Below, piece by piece: positions 1 to 8,101 of a stretch of 64,000 nt of DNA (within the stretch, counting starts at the first letter, position 1; each line of letters begins with the position of its first letter). The stretch spans positions 1-64,000 of the forward strand of contig NZ_JAFMPP010000010.1 of the NCBI RefSeq assembly GCF_017349315.1. The letters are read 5' to 3'. The notes below the pieces were generated by a model that did no database searches, was not told where the DNA came from, and worked only from the letters and a program-made list of their open reading frames with translations. Source of the DNA: Jiella flava (GTDB lineage Bacteria > Pseudomonadota > Alphaproteobacteria > Rhizobiales > Rhizobiaceae). The position numbers and the translations under genes are program-made.

Positions 1-112
1 AACGACCAAGTCATCTCACAAACTCATGAAAAAACGGAAAGGATACCGATCTTCATGAGCCGCAAAAACCACGCCGCCCACATTTCTCTTTCTTGTCTCT
101 TAATACCAACTA

Positions 113-123
113 TGTCAAAGAAC
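113..123 (-). promoter_or_regulatory. boxA antitermination element
   Basis: The minus strand reads GTTCTTTGACA, the boxA form I recall from alphaproteobacterial rRNA operons (E. coli: TGCTCTTTAACA). It should bind NusB/NusE in the nascent rRNA leader. Confidence 0.6.
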
Positions 124-144
124 ACGACGCAATGTCTGCGTCGT
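124..144 (-). promoter_or_regulatory. boxB-like hairpin of the antitermination leader
   Basis: ACGACGCA (124-131) and TGCGTCGT (137-144) form a perfect 8-bp stem with a 5-base loop, directly before boxA on the minus strand. This is the usual boxB-boxA order of rRNA antitermination signals. Confidence 0.55.
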
Positions 145-321
145 CGAGAAAAGCAACGAAATCCAAGCCCTCAGGAGAAGGCCGAACCCGTCGACAAAAC
201 TCAAATGATACCGACGTAGGAGGCGCAAAAACCGTCCCGGTCGACGATTTCTCGCTCGAACCAGAATGATGCCCGCTCCGTCTGGAGCGTCTCGGCGCCG
301 CCGCCGTCGTTGATGAGCGCC

Positions 322-350
322 ATATAGGGGATGGTTTCGCGGCCTGTCAA
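322..350 (-). promoter_or_regulatory. Strong housekeeping promoter (rrn P1-like)
   Basis: On the minus strand TTGACA (350-345) is followed after 17 bases by CTATAT (327-322), close to the alphaproteobacterial housekeeping consensus. An A-rich stretch at about 362-380 could act as an UP element. It faces the boxB/boxA leader. Confidence 0.7.
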
Positions 351-720
351 CGCCCGTTTCGCAAAAACTTCAAAAAACTCGTCGCACGATCGTTTTGCGC
401 TCCTGTGGGGCACAGCTTGCCGAGAGCCCGCCGTTCCGCACCATTTTCAAACCATTGTCCCTCCCCGCCTCGCGCAGGCTCAGCCGAGGGCATATGGGTC
501 CACGCCGACCTTTCGTTCGGCGGCGGACAGGTTTGCCTTCGCGCGGATTCATATCGGCCGCAACGATTACGCTTGCGCCGGCTTGAGCACCCTGCCGCCG
601 TCGGCTATGCGGTTAACAAACGACGAATGGACGAGATTCTGGTGGTGATGATTGCATGCGGCCGGGATTTCGCCACCTTGTTGGGACATTGCCGAAGCGG
701 TCCGCCTGACACGGCACAAA
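351..720. other. Intergenic stretch with no supported gene
   Basis: Several short overlapping frames exist on both strands, but none has a ribosome binding site, recognisable domain or consistent composition. It separates the leftward rRNA promoter from the rightward M23 peptidase gene and probably holds that gene's promoter, which I could not place. Confidence 0.5.
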
Positions 721-756
721 CCATGTTTCGGGCCATGTTTCGGGCCATGTTTCGGG
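721..756 (+). repeat. Three perfect tandem copies of a 12-bp unit
   Basis: CCATGTTTCGGG occurs three times without mismatch at 721-732, 733-744 and 745-756, ending just before the purine-rich ribosome binding site of the M23 gene. Each unit contains an in-frame ATG. Confidence 0.9.
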
Positions 757-767
757 GAGAGGAATGA
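723..767 (+). CDS. Possible 14-codon leader peptide
   Basis: Starting at the first repeat ATG, this frame reads MFRAMFRAMFRGEE and stops with a TGA that overlaps the ATG of the M23 gene (ATGA). This layout could couple translation of the peptide to the peptidase. No clear ribosome binding site precedes the first ATG, so translation is speculative. Confidence 0.25.
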   Translation: MFRAMFRAMFRGEE

Positions 768-2737
768 ACCGTACGGCGCAGGACAGTCCCGGCTTTTGCC
801 CTTCCCTCGGTGACGAACCGGCGCTGATCGCCGATCGGCGCCGTCGTCCGGACAAGCGGCAGGTCTCAGCGCGCTGGCTGACGGGAACCCTTCTCACGGG
901 GCTCACATCCACAGCGTTGATGGGCATCGCGCTTTCGGCCGCGCTCGACGGTCACCATGGCGCGGCAAGCCCGGCGGTGGCGATGACCGTCGACGGCCTG
1001 TCCGACGATCAGCTGGCCAAGGGCCAGCGCGTGGTCGCCACCGCAATGCCCGTCGCCCGCAGCCGGCAGATCATGGAATTGTCGACGCTGACCCGCGACG
1101 GCGACCGCGAAGTGTTGCGCACCTTGCCCTTCGGCTACGTCAACATGCTTTTGGCCGCGCGCTACCAAGCGCCGGCCGACTACCCGCGGTTCGATCCCTT
1201 GAAAATCTTCGGGGCCGACGACGAGAAGGACGGCGCCGACGAGCCGGCCAAAATCTACGGCAATCGCGTCGAATCGGAGGTCAGCCTCAAGGTCTCGCAA
1301 TTCGACTTCGAGCCATCGACCTACGAACGCAATGTCGATCTCGATGCGGCTTCGGCGGAAAATCTGGTGCGATCGGTCGCCTCACGGGTCGGCAACAAGC
1401 CGGTCCAGGTCGCCTCGCTCAGCAGCGTCGATCCGTTCCGCTTCGGGTTGAATGTCGACATGTCGGAATACGAGCCGGGTTCGGCCTTCCGCGTCGTTCC
1501 GGAGAACGTCTCCTTCGCCGTCGCCGATACCACCCATGACGACCTGCCGCGCTTCCACGAGGAAATCGTGCCCTTTCGCCAACAGGCGGCGATCGCGGAC
1601 ATTCTCAGCCGCGCCGGCCATGATGGCGAGCAGACGAAGGACGCCGTCGACGCGCTCACCAAACTGATCGGCGCCGACACGCTCGAGCCCGGCGACGCCT
1701 TGCGCATCGGCGTCGAGACCACCACCACCGGCAAAGGCGACACGGCCGCTTCCCATGGCGAGGTCGTACGGCTTTCCGCCTATCGCGGCGGCGAGCATCT
1801 CGGCACCGTGGCGGCCACCAAGGACGGCCCGTTCGAGCCGGCCGACGCGCCGGAAATGTCGGATTCGGTCGCCGAAGGCATCGACGAGAACGAAGACGAG
1901 GCGCCGATCCGCGCCGACATGCCGACGGTCTATGACGGCATCTATCAGGCGGCTCTTTCCTATGGCCTCGATCAGCGGATGTGCCGCCAGCTGGTGCGCA
2001 TGCTGGCGAGCGACATCGATCTGCAGGCCCGGCTGTCCCCCTCCGACCGACTGGTCGTCTTCTATTCGATGACCGGCGAAAAGGGGAAAGACCTCAGCTC
2101 GGCCGAAGCCAGCGAGATGCTTTATGTCGAGATCCACGTCGGCGATCTCGTCAAACGCTACTATCGCTTCCGGCCGAATGACAGCAAAATCGCCGATTAT
2201 TTCGACCCGAGCGGCCGCAGCGCGCGGCAGTTCCTGTTGCGCAAACCGGTGCCGAACGGGCGGTTCACGTCTGGCTTTTCCACAGGGCGCAGACATCCCG
2301 TTCTCGGCTATATCCGCCCGCATTGGGGCGTCGACTGGGCGGCGCCCCGTGGCACGCCGATCCTGGCGGCCGGCGATGGCGTCGTGGAAAAGGCCGGTTG
2401 GGCGACCGGCTATGGCCGCGAGACGGTGCTGCGCCATGCCAATGGCTACGAAACAGTCTATGCCCATCAGAGTGGCTTTGCCAACAACATCAAGCCGGGC
2501 ACCCATGTCCGTCAGGGCCAGGTGATTGGCTATGTCGGCTCGACCGGCATTTCGACCGGCAATCACCTGCATTTCGAAATCCACGTGAACGACAAGCGCA
2601 TGGACCCGATGCGGATCAAATTGCCGGCGGAAAAGATCCTCACCGGCGACGATCTCCTCACCTTCAAGCGCGAGCGCGATCGGATCGATACGTTGCTGAA
2701 GGATCGTGTCGACGAGCCGCTGCTCGCCGCAAAATAA
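764..2737 (+). CDS. M23 family metallopeptidase, membrane-anchored
   Basis: Likely a zinc endopeptidase that cuts peptidoglycan cross-bridges in the periplasm, or a degenerate relative that activates amidases. The 657-residue protein has a cytoplasmic N-terminus of about 38 residues, one membrane segment near 39-60, a long periplasmic linker region, and a C-terminal M23 (LytM) domain from about residue 500. The domain keeps the expected zinc ligands: H520 and D524 in HWGVD, and HLHFE at 601-605. The family match is clear; the exact bond cut is not known. The ATG at 764 follows GGGGAGAGG. It is convergent with the extensin-like gene downstream, and three consecutive loci here concern the cell wall. 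Confidence 0.9.
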   Translation: MNRTAQDSPGFCPSLGDEPALIADRRRRPDKRQVSARWLTGTLLTGLTSTALMGIALSAALDGHHGAASPAVAMTVDGLSDDQLAKGQRVVATAMPVARSRQIMELSTLTRDGDREVLRTLPFGYVNMLLAARYQAPADYPRFDPLKIFGADDEKDGADEPAKIYGNRVESEVSLKVSQFDFEPSTYERNVDLDAASAENLVRSVASRVGNKPVQVASLSSVDPFRFGLNVDMSEYEPGSAFRVVPENVSFAVADTTHDDLPRFHEEIVPFRQQAAIADILSRAGHDGEQTKDAVDALTKLIGADTLEPGDALRIGVETTTTGKGDTAASHGEVVRLSAYRGGEHLGTVAATKDGPFEPADAPEMSDSVAEGIDENEDEAPIRADMPTVYDGIYQAALSYGLDQRMCRQLVRMLASDIDLQARLSPSDRLVVFYSMTGEKGKDLSSAEASEMLYVEIHVGDLVKRYYRFRPNDSKIADYFDPSGRSARQFLLRKPVPNGRFTSGFSTGRRHPVLGYIRPHWGVDWAAPRGTPILAAGDGVVEKAGWATGYGRETVLRHANGYETVYAHQSGFANNIKPGTHVRQGQVIGYVGSTGISTGNHLHFEIHVNDKRMDPMRIKLPAEKILTGDDLLTFKRERDRIDTLLKDRVDEPLLAAK

Positions 2738-2820
2738 ATCGCCTCCCCCCTTTGAACCTGCCACGATGGCGAGTGCCCCTCAGCGGCGCCCGACGAACAT
2801 GGCCGACAGCCCGGCCACGC

Positions 2821-4110
2821 TCAGCGGCAGTAGGTCGCTGCGTTGCGGCGAGCGGCCATGTCGAGATGGAAATGGGTGGCATGGTCGGCGTCGGTGCCGG
2901 GCCCCAAGACGGTCTTGAAGGGACCGCAAGCGCCGGCCCGAATGCCATGCTGAAAACGGCCCTCCGGCGTATCGTCGCTACGGGCCTTCACGTCGATTTC
3001 CCGCCCGTCCGACAGATGGACGCCCGCAATGTCAATGGCACTGCCACGGGCATGTTCTGAAATCCGGTCTTCGGACGAACGCGGGCGGCAAACATAGGTG
3101 CCCTCCTGCCGGATCGTATCGATGTGAGCCTTGGGGAAGTTCGCCTTCGCCGCCGGCACGATCACGTCGCTCGCCCACTGGTCGAGCGCCAGCGCGGTGC
3201 GGCAGAGGACTTTGGTAGGCGGCACGACGGCGATGCCGGAACTGAGCTTATCCACGGCGACCGGCCGCAACACACCGCAGGCGCCCTCGCTGATACTGGG
3301 CTCGACGGTGAATTTGACGCCACGCTGGCTCAGTTCAGCTTCGCAAGCCTTGGCATCGGCAAGCGCGGCTGCTGCCTCGACGGTGATGGCCGGGGTGATC
3401 GCCGCAACGTCGGAGCGCAGCGCCGATGGCGAATGCTTGAGCTGACGGTGTCTACTGCCGAGCGTGGATGGTGCAGCGCTTGTCGCCGATCCGCCGCCAG
3501 CGTTCGAAGACGGGCCCTCGCCGGCCTTTTCCTCCAACGTCGCTTGGCGATCGGAATTTCGATGGTCAGGGCGCGGCTGCGGCAGCGGGCCTTGCGCCGG
3601 CGGCCCTCCGGCCTCAACGCGCGCGCCGGAAACGGGCGCCACCGGTTCGTCGAGACCGGCCACCGGATCAGCCTTGCGGTCGAGAGCGAGCTTTTCAGGC
3701 TTCGACGTCTCGGCGTCGGGCTTGGGCGGCGGTGCGATTATGGCCGGCGCCGGTTGCGCGGCGTCCAGATCGCGATCGGTCTTGACGTCGGCTTGCGGCT
3801 TAGCGGTCTCGCCGCCGTCCGGCAGCTTGGCCGATTGATCGGCAGCCGCCGGCTTTTGCTCGGTCTGCGGCGGCTGCGTCATCACCGTCGCGCGCGGCGT
3901 CGGGACCGGCGGATTGGCCGGAGCGGCCGCTGTCTTGGCGCGGCTGGTATGGCGCGTGGTGCGGTGCCGGATCGGACGATGATGCGGCCTCAATCCCGGA
4001 AAGATTCGCTCCAGAAGCGACTCCGCATGGGCCTTGCCGGTCGTGCCGAAGCCCTTCGGGATCGCAACCATCAACAAGCCGGCCAGCGCAACAACGGCCG
4101 CGCTCCTCAT
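2821..4110 (-). CDS. Extensin-like C-terminal domain protein
   Basis: Secreted or periplasmic protein of unknown reaction, conserved in Rhizobiales; related domains are often found with cell-wall enzymes. An N-terminal hydrophobic signal-like segment is followed by a long Pro/Ala/Lys-rich disordered region (about residues 30-240). The C-terminal domain of about 180 residues has the family pattern: paired cysteines (ACEAEL, GACGVL, VLCRTAL, TYVCRPR), a conserved SEHARGSAIDI motif, and a final HFHLDMA that could bind metal. The ATG at 4110 is chosen because GGTGGAG lies about 9 bases before it; a GTG at 4125 would add five residues. It is convergent with the M23 peptidase gene. Confidence 0.85.
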   Translation of the reverse strand: MRSAAVVALAGLLMVAIPKGFGTTGKAHAESLLERIFPGLRPHHRPIRHRTTRHTSRAKTAAAPANPPVPTPRATVMTQPPQTEQKPAAADQSAKLPDGGETAKPQADVKTDRDLDAAQPAPAIIAPPPKPDAETSKPEKLALDRKADPVAGLDEPVAPVSGARVEAGGPPAQGPLPQPRPDHRNSDRQATLEEKAGEGPSSNAGGGSATSAAPSTLGSRHRQLKHSPSALRSDVAAITPAITVEAAAALADAKACEAELSQRGVKFTVEPSISEGACGVLRPVAVDKLSSGIAVVPPTKVLCRTALALDQWASDVIVPAAKANFPKAHIDTIRQEGTYVCRPRSSEDRISEHARGSAIDIAGVHLSDGREIDVKARSDDTPEGRFQHGIRAGACGPFKTVLGPGTDADHATHFHLDMAARRNAATYCR

Positions 4111-4517
4111 CCGAAAACGCTCCACCTCGAGACCAATCGACTGCTGGTCAAGGGGCGATCCAAACCACCAGGGGCGGCAAAACCGTTTGATCGACGCGCC
4201 GTGCCGATCATGCCGGGGCGACGAAATGGGAGCGATACCGTCACGCTTTGGTCGTCCAATTTGAAACCGTTCGTTTTACATAGCGCCCCGCAGGAGCCTG
4301 GAAACCGCCACGATCGCGCTTGGCCGAAACCGACGTCGCCAACGCCGACGGTTCCCGCATCACAAAGCGAACGAGCCGCGCCGATCGAGCGCGCCGTGCC
4401 TCCGCTAGGACGGACAAAGGACGCGCACTCTGATTAAGTCTCAGCATCGGCCTTGGCCGAACATCGATTCCGGTTTCCGGTCGATGCTGGAGACCGGCGC
4501 GGCGGTTCGATCGCCGA
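4111..4517. other. Intergenic stretch with a degenerate half-repeat
   Basis: A 68-codon minus-strand frame at 4241-4447 has no family match and is not called. Positions 4443-4491 resemble the second half of the dispersed palindromic repeat described below. The rest should contain the extensin-like gene's promoter. Confidence 0.5.
4443..4491 (+). repeat. Degenerate half copy of the RIME-like repeat
   Basis: GCATCGGCC, then ATCGATTCCGGTTT, then CGATGCTGGAG follows the right half of the element: outer arms GCATCG/CGATGC enclosing an inner hairpin. It is more diverged than the other copies, and the left palindrome is missing. Confidence 0.5.
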
Positions 4518-6107
4518 TCAATCGACGAACTGAACGGTCACGCCAGGCTTGACCATCTTGGCCAGTTCGGTGGCGTCCCAATTGGTCAACCGCACGCAGC
4601 CATGGCTGTTGGTCTTGCCGATCTTGGACGGTTCGGGCGTGCCGTGGATACCATAGGTCGGCTTCGACAGCGCGATCCAGATCGAGCCGACCGGGCCGTT
4701 CGGGCCCGGCGGAATGGTCAGGACCTTGTCGTTAGTGCCCTGCTTGAAATTGATCTTCGGATTGTAGGTGTAGTTGGGATTGAAGGCGATGCGGGTCACC
4801 TGAACCGTGCCGGAGGGCGACGGCGTGTCGGTCGAGCCGATCGTCGCCGGATAGGCGGCGAGAAGCGTCCCGTTGGCATCATAGGCGCGGACCTGCTCGC
4901 GGCCTTTGTCGGCAATGATCTTCGCCACCTCGCCGGTGACGTTCTTACCGACATCGGCGACCTTGATGATTGTGCCCGCGCGGTTGAAGTCGGCGCCCGG
5001 ATTGATCTGCTTCAGATAATCCTCATCCATGTGGAACCGTTCGGCGAGCCGCTCCGAGACCCGCTCGAAGCTCATCGCCGGCAGCTTGGCCTTTTCGGCA
5101 TAATCGCCCGGAATCGACGCGACATAGGGGCCGGCGACGTCCTCGTTGGTGATGGTGTAATTGACGATGGCCGGACCGCCGGTCTTATCGAGTTCCTCGG
5201 CGAGCGCCTTGGGATCGCCGGTCTTCAGGGCATGGCCGAATTTCTCCTGATAGGCCGCAGCCGCCTTGTTGACGTTGCTGCCCATACGTCCGTCGATCAC
5301 GCCGGGCGACATGCCGGCCCGGTCAAGCAGAATCTGCAGAGCGGCAACCTGCACCTTGTCGGCCTTGCCGCCCGGAGCCTGAACCGCGGGTGCCGGGTTG
5401 GTCTCCTGAATGGTCTGCCCCTCGCCGGTTGGCAGCGGCTGCGAGCCAAGTGTGTCCGGCTGCGGCCCTGCCGGCCCTGCCGGCGCGCCGAGTGCAGGGC
5501 TGGGTGCTGGGCCGAGTGCTGGATTGGCGTCTTGCTGCGGCAGACCCGCTTCCCGGGTTCCTGGCGCATTCTCCCCTGCCCCTGGGGACGGCAGCGGCGA
5601 GGCCTCGATCGGACCGGTATCGTCGTTTCCGCCGTTATTGTCGTAGCCCTGATCGTCGCTATAGGGATCTCTGCCGTAGATATCGCCATTCTGGTCCTGA
5701 TATGGACCTTCATAGGGATTGGCGCTGCGCGGGCGTCCAGCATAGTCCGGGCCGGAATTGTAATCGGCCGGCGGAGCGACATTCGCCGGCCCTTCGAGCG
5801 TCACGCCGGGAGGCGGCGGGCCGTCGATGATTTCGCCACGCCTTTGCTGAAACCGCTCCCTGCGGACCTCAAAGCGGTCGCGGCGAGGATTATCAACGCC
5901 GACGATACGGCCGCGACGATCAAGATAGATCCGCCGGCCGTATTGGTCGACATAGCTCTCGACGGCCCGGGCCGGTGGCGCCGGCTCATAGGATTGCGCC
6001 ACGCGCACTGCCGGTTCGCCATCGGCGCCCCCTGCTGCCATGGACGGCTGCGCCGCCAGCACGGCGACAAGCGCGCCTGCAAGGCTTCCGAGAACCAAAT
6101 TCTTCAT
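4518..6107 (-). CDS. L,D-transpeptidase (ErfK/YbiS/YkuD family), secreted
   Basis: Predicted periplasmic enzyme forming 3-3 peptidoglycan cross-links or attaching proteins to peptidoglycan. The 529-residue protein starts at the ATG at 6107, chosen because it opens a clean signal peptide (MKNLVLGSLAGALVAVLAA) ending near AMAAGG. Next come an Arg/Tyr/Gly-rich low-complexity region, a Pro/Gly/Ala-rich linker, a peptidoglycan-binding-like domain (VAALQILLDRAG, about residues 255-310), and the YkuD domain. The catalytic motif is intact: YGIHGT, then SHGC with Cys504. Length exceeds a minimal L,D-transpeptidase because of the linkers. Transcribed alone, with a roughly 400-bp gap on each side. Confidence 0.93.
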   Translation of the reverse strand: MKNLVLGSLAGALVAVLAAQPSMAAGGADGEPAVRVAQSYEPAPPARAVESYVDQYGRRIYLDRRGRIVGVDNPRRDRFEVRRERFQQRRGEIIDGPPPPGVTLEGPANVAPPADYNSGPDYAGRPRSANPYEGPYQDQNGDIYGRDPYSDDQGYDNNGGNDDTGPIEASPLPSPGAGENAPGTREAGLPQQDANPALGPAPSPALGAPAGPAGPQPDTLGSQPLPTGEGQTIQETNPAPAVQAPGGKADKVQVAALQILLDRAGMSPGVIDGRMGSNVNKAAAAYQEKFGHALKTGDPKALAEELDKTGGPAIVNYTITNEDVAGPYVASIPGDYAEKAKLPAMSFERVSERLAERFHMDEDYLKQINPGADFNRAGTIIKVADVGKNVTGEVAKIIADKGREQVRAYDANGTLLAAYPATIGSTDTPSPSGTVQVTRIAFNPNYTYNPKINFKQGTNDKVLTIPPGPNGPVGSIWIALSKPTYGIHGTPEPSKIGKTNSHGCVRLTNWDATELAKMVKPGVTVQFVD

Positions 6108-6533
6108 CGCACATCTCGATCGTTCGTCGTCATCGCCACGTCTCAAGCTTCCGCTGTGCGGCTATCGTGTTCCTAAACGATCACGCATCCGCTCAGCGAC
6201 AGCCAGACGAGTCACATCCTTTGGAAGTCTCGAGCTTGCCACATGAAACGGACATGAACATGACCATAGGCAAGCCGTGATTTCCCCCTCACCCCGCCCG
6301 CGGGATAGCGACAAACCCCTTTGCCGCACGAGAGGAACCAGCGAGCGCGCAACTGGTTCCCCGCACGACGCGGCCGCACGGGGCTTCTTGCACAACGCAG
6401 CGGCAGGCGCTGCAGACGTGGACGGGATCCTTTGATCCTTCCGTCGGCCTTCGGCGACAAAGCTGCGAAAAACGATTCCGATCTTTGAGACGATGCGGTA
6501 GAGGATCGGCCGCTTTGTTGAAGGAGAGACCGT
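6108..6533. other. Intergenic stretch between divergent genes
   Basis: Contains the divergent promoters of the L,D-transpeptidase and DUF3297 genes. Overlapping frames of 60-175 codons on both strands lack domains or good start sites. GGAGAG at about 6522-6527 is the likely ribosome binding site for the DUF3297 gene. Confidence 0.5.
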
Positions 6534-6791
6534 TTGACCCAAGACCTTCCCGACCGCCTGAGCATCGACCCGGATAGCCCGTTTTACGACGAAGCCGCGA
6601 TCGGCGACGGCGTCGGCGTCCGCTTCAAAGGCGAGGAAAAAACCAATGTCGAAGAATATTGCGTCAGCGAAGGGTGGATCCGCGTTCAAGCGGGCAAGGC
6701 GCTCGACCGCAAGGGCAAGCCGCTGACGATTAAGCTCAAGGGACCGGTCGAGATCTATCGCCGCACGCCCAACCCGAGCGACGCCGGCTAG
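6534..6791 (+). CDS. DUF3297 family protein
   Basis: Small conserved protein of 85 residues with no known function, common in proteobacteria. Recognised by the pattern PDRLSIDPDSPFYDE near the start, then GVGVRFKGEEKTNVEEYCVSEGW and a basic C-terminal half ending in GPVEIYRR. The start may be a TTG at 6534 just after GGAGAGACCG. Its TAG stop at 6789-6791 is also the first three bases of a RIME-like repeat, so the repeat appears to define the gene's 3' end. No operon partner. Confidence 0.85.
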   Translation: MTQDLPDRLSIDPDSPFYDEAAIGDGVGVRFKGEEKTNVEEYCVSEGWIRVQAGKALDRKGKPLTIKLKGPVEIYRRTPNPSDAG

Positions 6792-6897
6792 AGCGTCCTG
6801 CGTCCGATCGGACGCAGAAAGGTCGCTCTAAGCTTTTGAATCGCCGCATCGTGCTTTGCCGAAAATCGATTCCGATTTTCGGGCGAATGCTGTAACG
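6789..6897 (+). repeat. RIME-like two-palindrome repeat, copy A
   Basis: Begins TAGAGCG, has a perfect 20-bp palindrome (CTGCGTCC-GATC-GGACGCAG) inside outer arms AGAGCG/CGCTCT, then a second palindrome with AAAATCG-ATTC-CGATTTT. The same arrangement recurs at 33723, 40738 and 59875. It overlaps the DUF3297 stop codon and could fold as a transcript-end hairpin. Confidence 0.85.
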
Positions 6898-6920
6898 CCA
6901 GCGCCAAAATTCTTGAGCGG

Positions 6921-7631
6921 TCAGTCGGCGACGTCGCCGCCGATCGCCATCAGCGATTTCGTCAGACCCGCCACCTTCTCGTCGACCAGCGTGGCGCCCG
7001 GAAACAGCTGACGCATCAGCTTGCGGTCGAGAAGCCGGATATCGGCGACATTACGATAGGCTTCGTCGTAGCTCCGCGCCTTCGGAAAGAAGCCCAGATT
7101 GAAGCGCTGCATCATCGCGACGCGAACCGCCAGCGGCAGCCACTGGAAGCCCGGCACCCGGAAGTGCGGCTCCAGCGGAAACCAGAAATTCGGCGTCTGA
7201 ACGAAATACCGTTCCCCCAACCGCCGGACGTTGTCGGCGAAGGCTCGCATCCGCGCGACGTCGCCGACATGCTCAATCACCGAGTTGGAATGGACAAGGT
7301 CATATCTTCGTCCGGCATAAAGCTCTGGATCGCAGGCATCGCCTGCTACCGACACGAACATCTCTTCACTGACCGGTGCCGCGGTCTCGTTGTTGACGAG
7401 AATGATCGAAATCCGGCCGCGGTGTACGGAGAGGAAATCATCGGCTATCGTCCAATAGGCCTCGGTGCCGCCGAGATCGAGGATCTCGATCCGCTTTTTT
7501 GTCTGCAACGCCCCCTCGATCAATCGGCGCACGTGAAAAAAGCGCCGGGCTCGAAAGCGGCGCTCGAGGCTTTGCGGGTCACTCATCGGATCTGGCTTGA
7601 CCCAGCTGTTGCTCACCTGCGCAACCGACAT
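6921..7631 (-). CDS. Class I SAM-dependent methyltransferase
   Basis: Predicted SAM-dependent methyltransferase of unknown substrate, 236 residues. The SAM-binding motif is IEILDLGGTEAYW (about 49-61), and the motif-IV-like YDLVHSNSVIEHVGD sits near 108-122, as in Methyltransf_11-type enzymes. The start at 7631 follows GAGGG. The gene stands alone downstream of the most AT-rich stretch of the window. Related proteins often sit in polysaccharide or lipid modification loci, but nothing here fixes the substrate. Confidence 0.75.
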   Translation of the reverse strand: MSVAQVSNSWVKPDPMSDPQSLERRFRARRFFHVRRLIEGALQTKKRIEILDLGGTEAYWTIADDFLSVHRGRISIILVNNETAAPVSEEMFVSVAGDACDPELYAGRRYDLVHSNSVIEHVGDVARMRAFADNVRRLGERYFVQTPNFWFPLEPHFRVPGFQWLPLAVRVAMMQRFNLGFFPKARSYDEAYRNVADIRLLDRKLMRQLFPGATLVDEKVAGLTKSLMAIGGDVAD

Positions 7632-8101
7632 TGAACCCTCTTCATCTTTGACATTTCCTCTGCGCTCGAACTCATCAGGAGGCGCTGCAATTGCTAAAGC
7701 AAAATCAAAATAAAGTCATAAGATATAATGATCATCCTGTCCGCAATCGTATGTTAATGAGACTATATAATATATAGAAACAAAAATATATTTGTATCAA
7801 TTAATTAATTCTCCAAAAATGCTGAGATCTCTCAAAGTCATACTAAAAAGCAATGAATAATTCGGGAAAAAGCTCGCATTGTTGCGGCGCATACCGCTGA
7901 CTGAGAGAATAAGGCGGCTATGCCTCAAGGCTTTGGCCTGACACAACAAGGCCGAAAAATCCAAGGCTCTCGATCGCTGAAAGGACGACGGCGCCGCCCG
8001 ATCAGGCCACGCCGTCGAAAGATCGCGAATGTGCCGCGCCAGTAGTTCCAACACGGACGGCGCATCGCATGGCGCCGCATCGATCAGGAAATCGCCGATG
8101 C
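7632..8101. other. AT-rich intergenic island
   Basis: No gene is supported. By hand count, 7741-7800 has 14 G/C in 60 bases and 7801-7860 has 16 in 60, against well over half G/C elsewhere. It contains TATATAATATATAG and runs of TTAATTAATT. It likely holds the methyltransferase promoter, and could be a nucleoid-protein target or a trace of transfer. A 131-codon minus-strand frame at 7797-8192 overlaps actR and has no domain, so it is not called. Confidence 0.6.

Larger units (their letters stand above)
1..316 (-). ncRNA. 5' leader of an rRNA operon (partial, leaves the window)
   Basis: No protein is supported here. Read on the minus strand, a strong promoter at 322-350 is followed by a boxB-like hairpin, a boxA sequence (GTTCTTTGACA) and then a GAGAAATGTGGGCGGC-type stretch near 80-95. 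From memory, that order and wording is typical of alphaproteobacterial rrn leaders and 16S-23S spacers. The start near 316 is inferred from the -10 element. The 16S gene itself would lie beyond position 1 and is not seen. A 16S-23S spacer is less likely because a promoter is present and no tRNA gene is visible. Confidence 0.65.

Noticed and set aside
201-413. 70-codon minus-strand frame across the rRNA leader
   Set aside because: It contains the promoter and part of the leader; no family match, and the RNA signals explain the region better.
1382-2764. 460-codon minus-strand frame opposite the M23 gene
   Set aside because: Shadow frame caused by high GC bias; the plus strand has intact M23 motifs.
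3124-4437. 437-codon plus-strand frame opposite the extensin-like gene
   Set aside because: Very Arg-rich mirror frame with no domain, no ribosome binding site.
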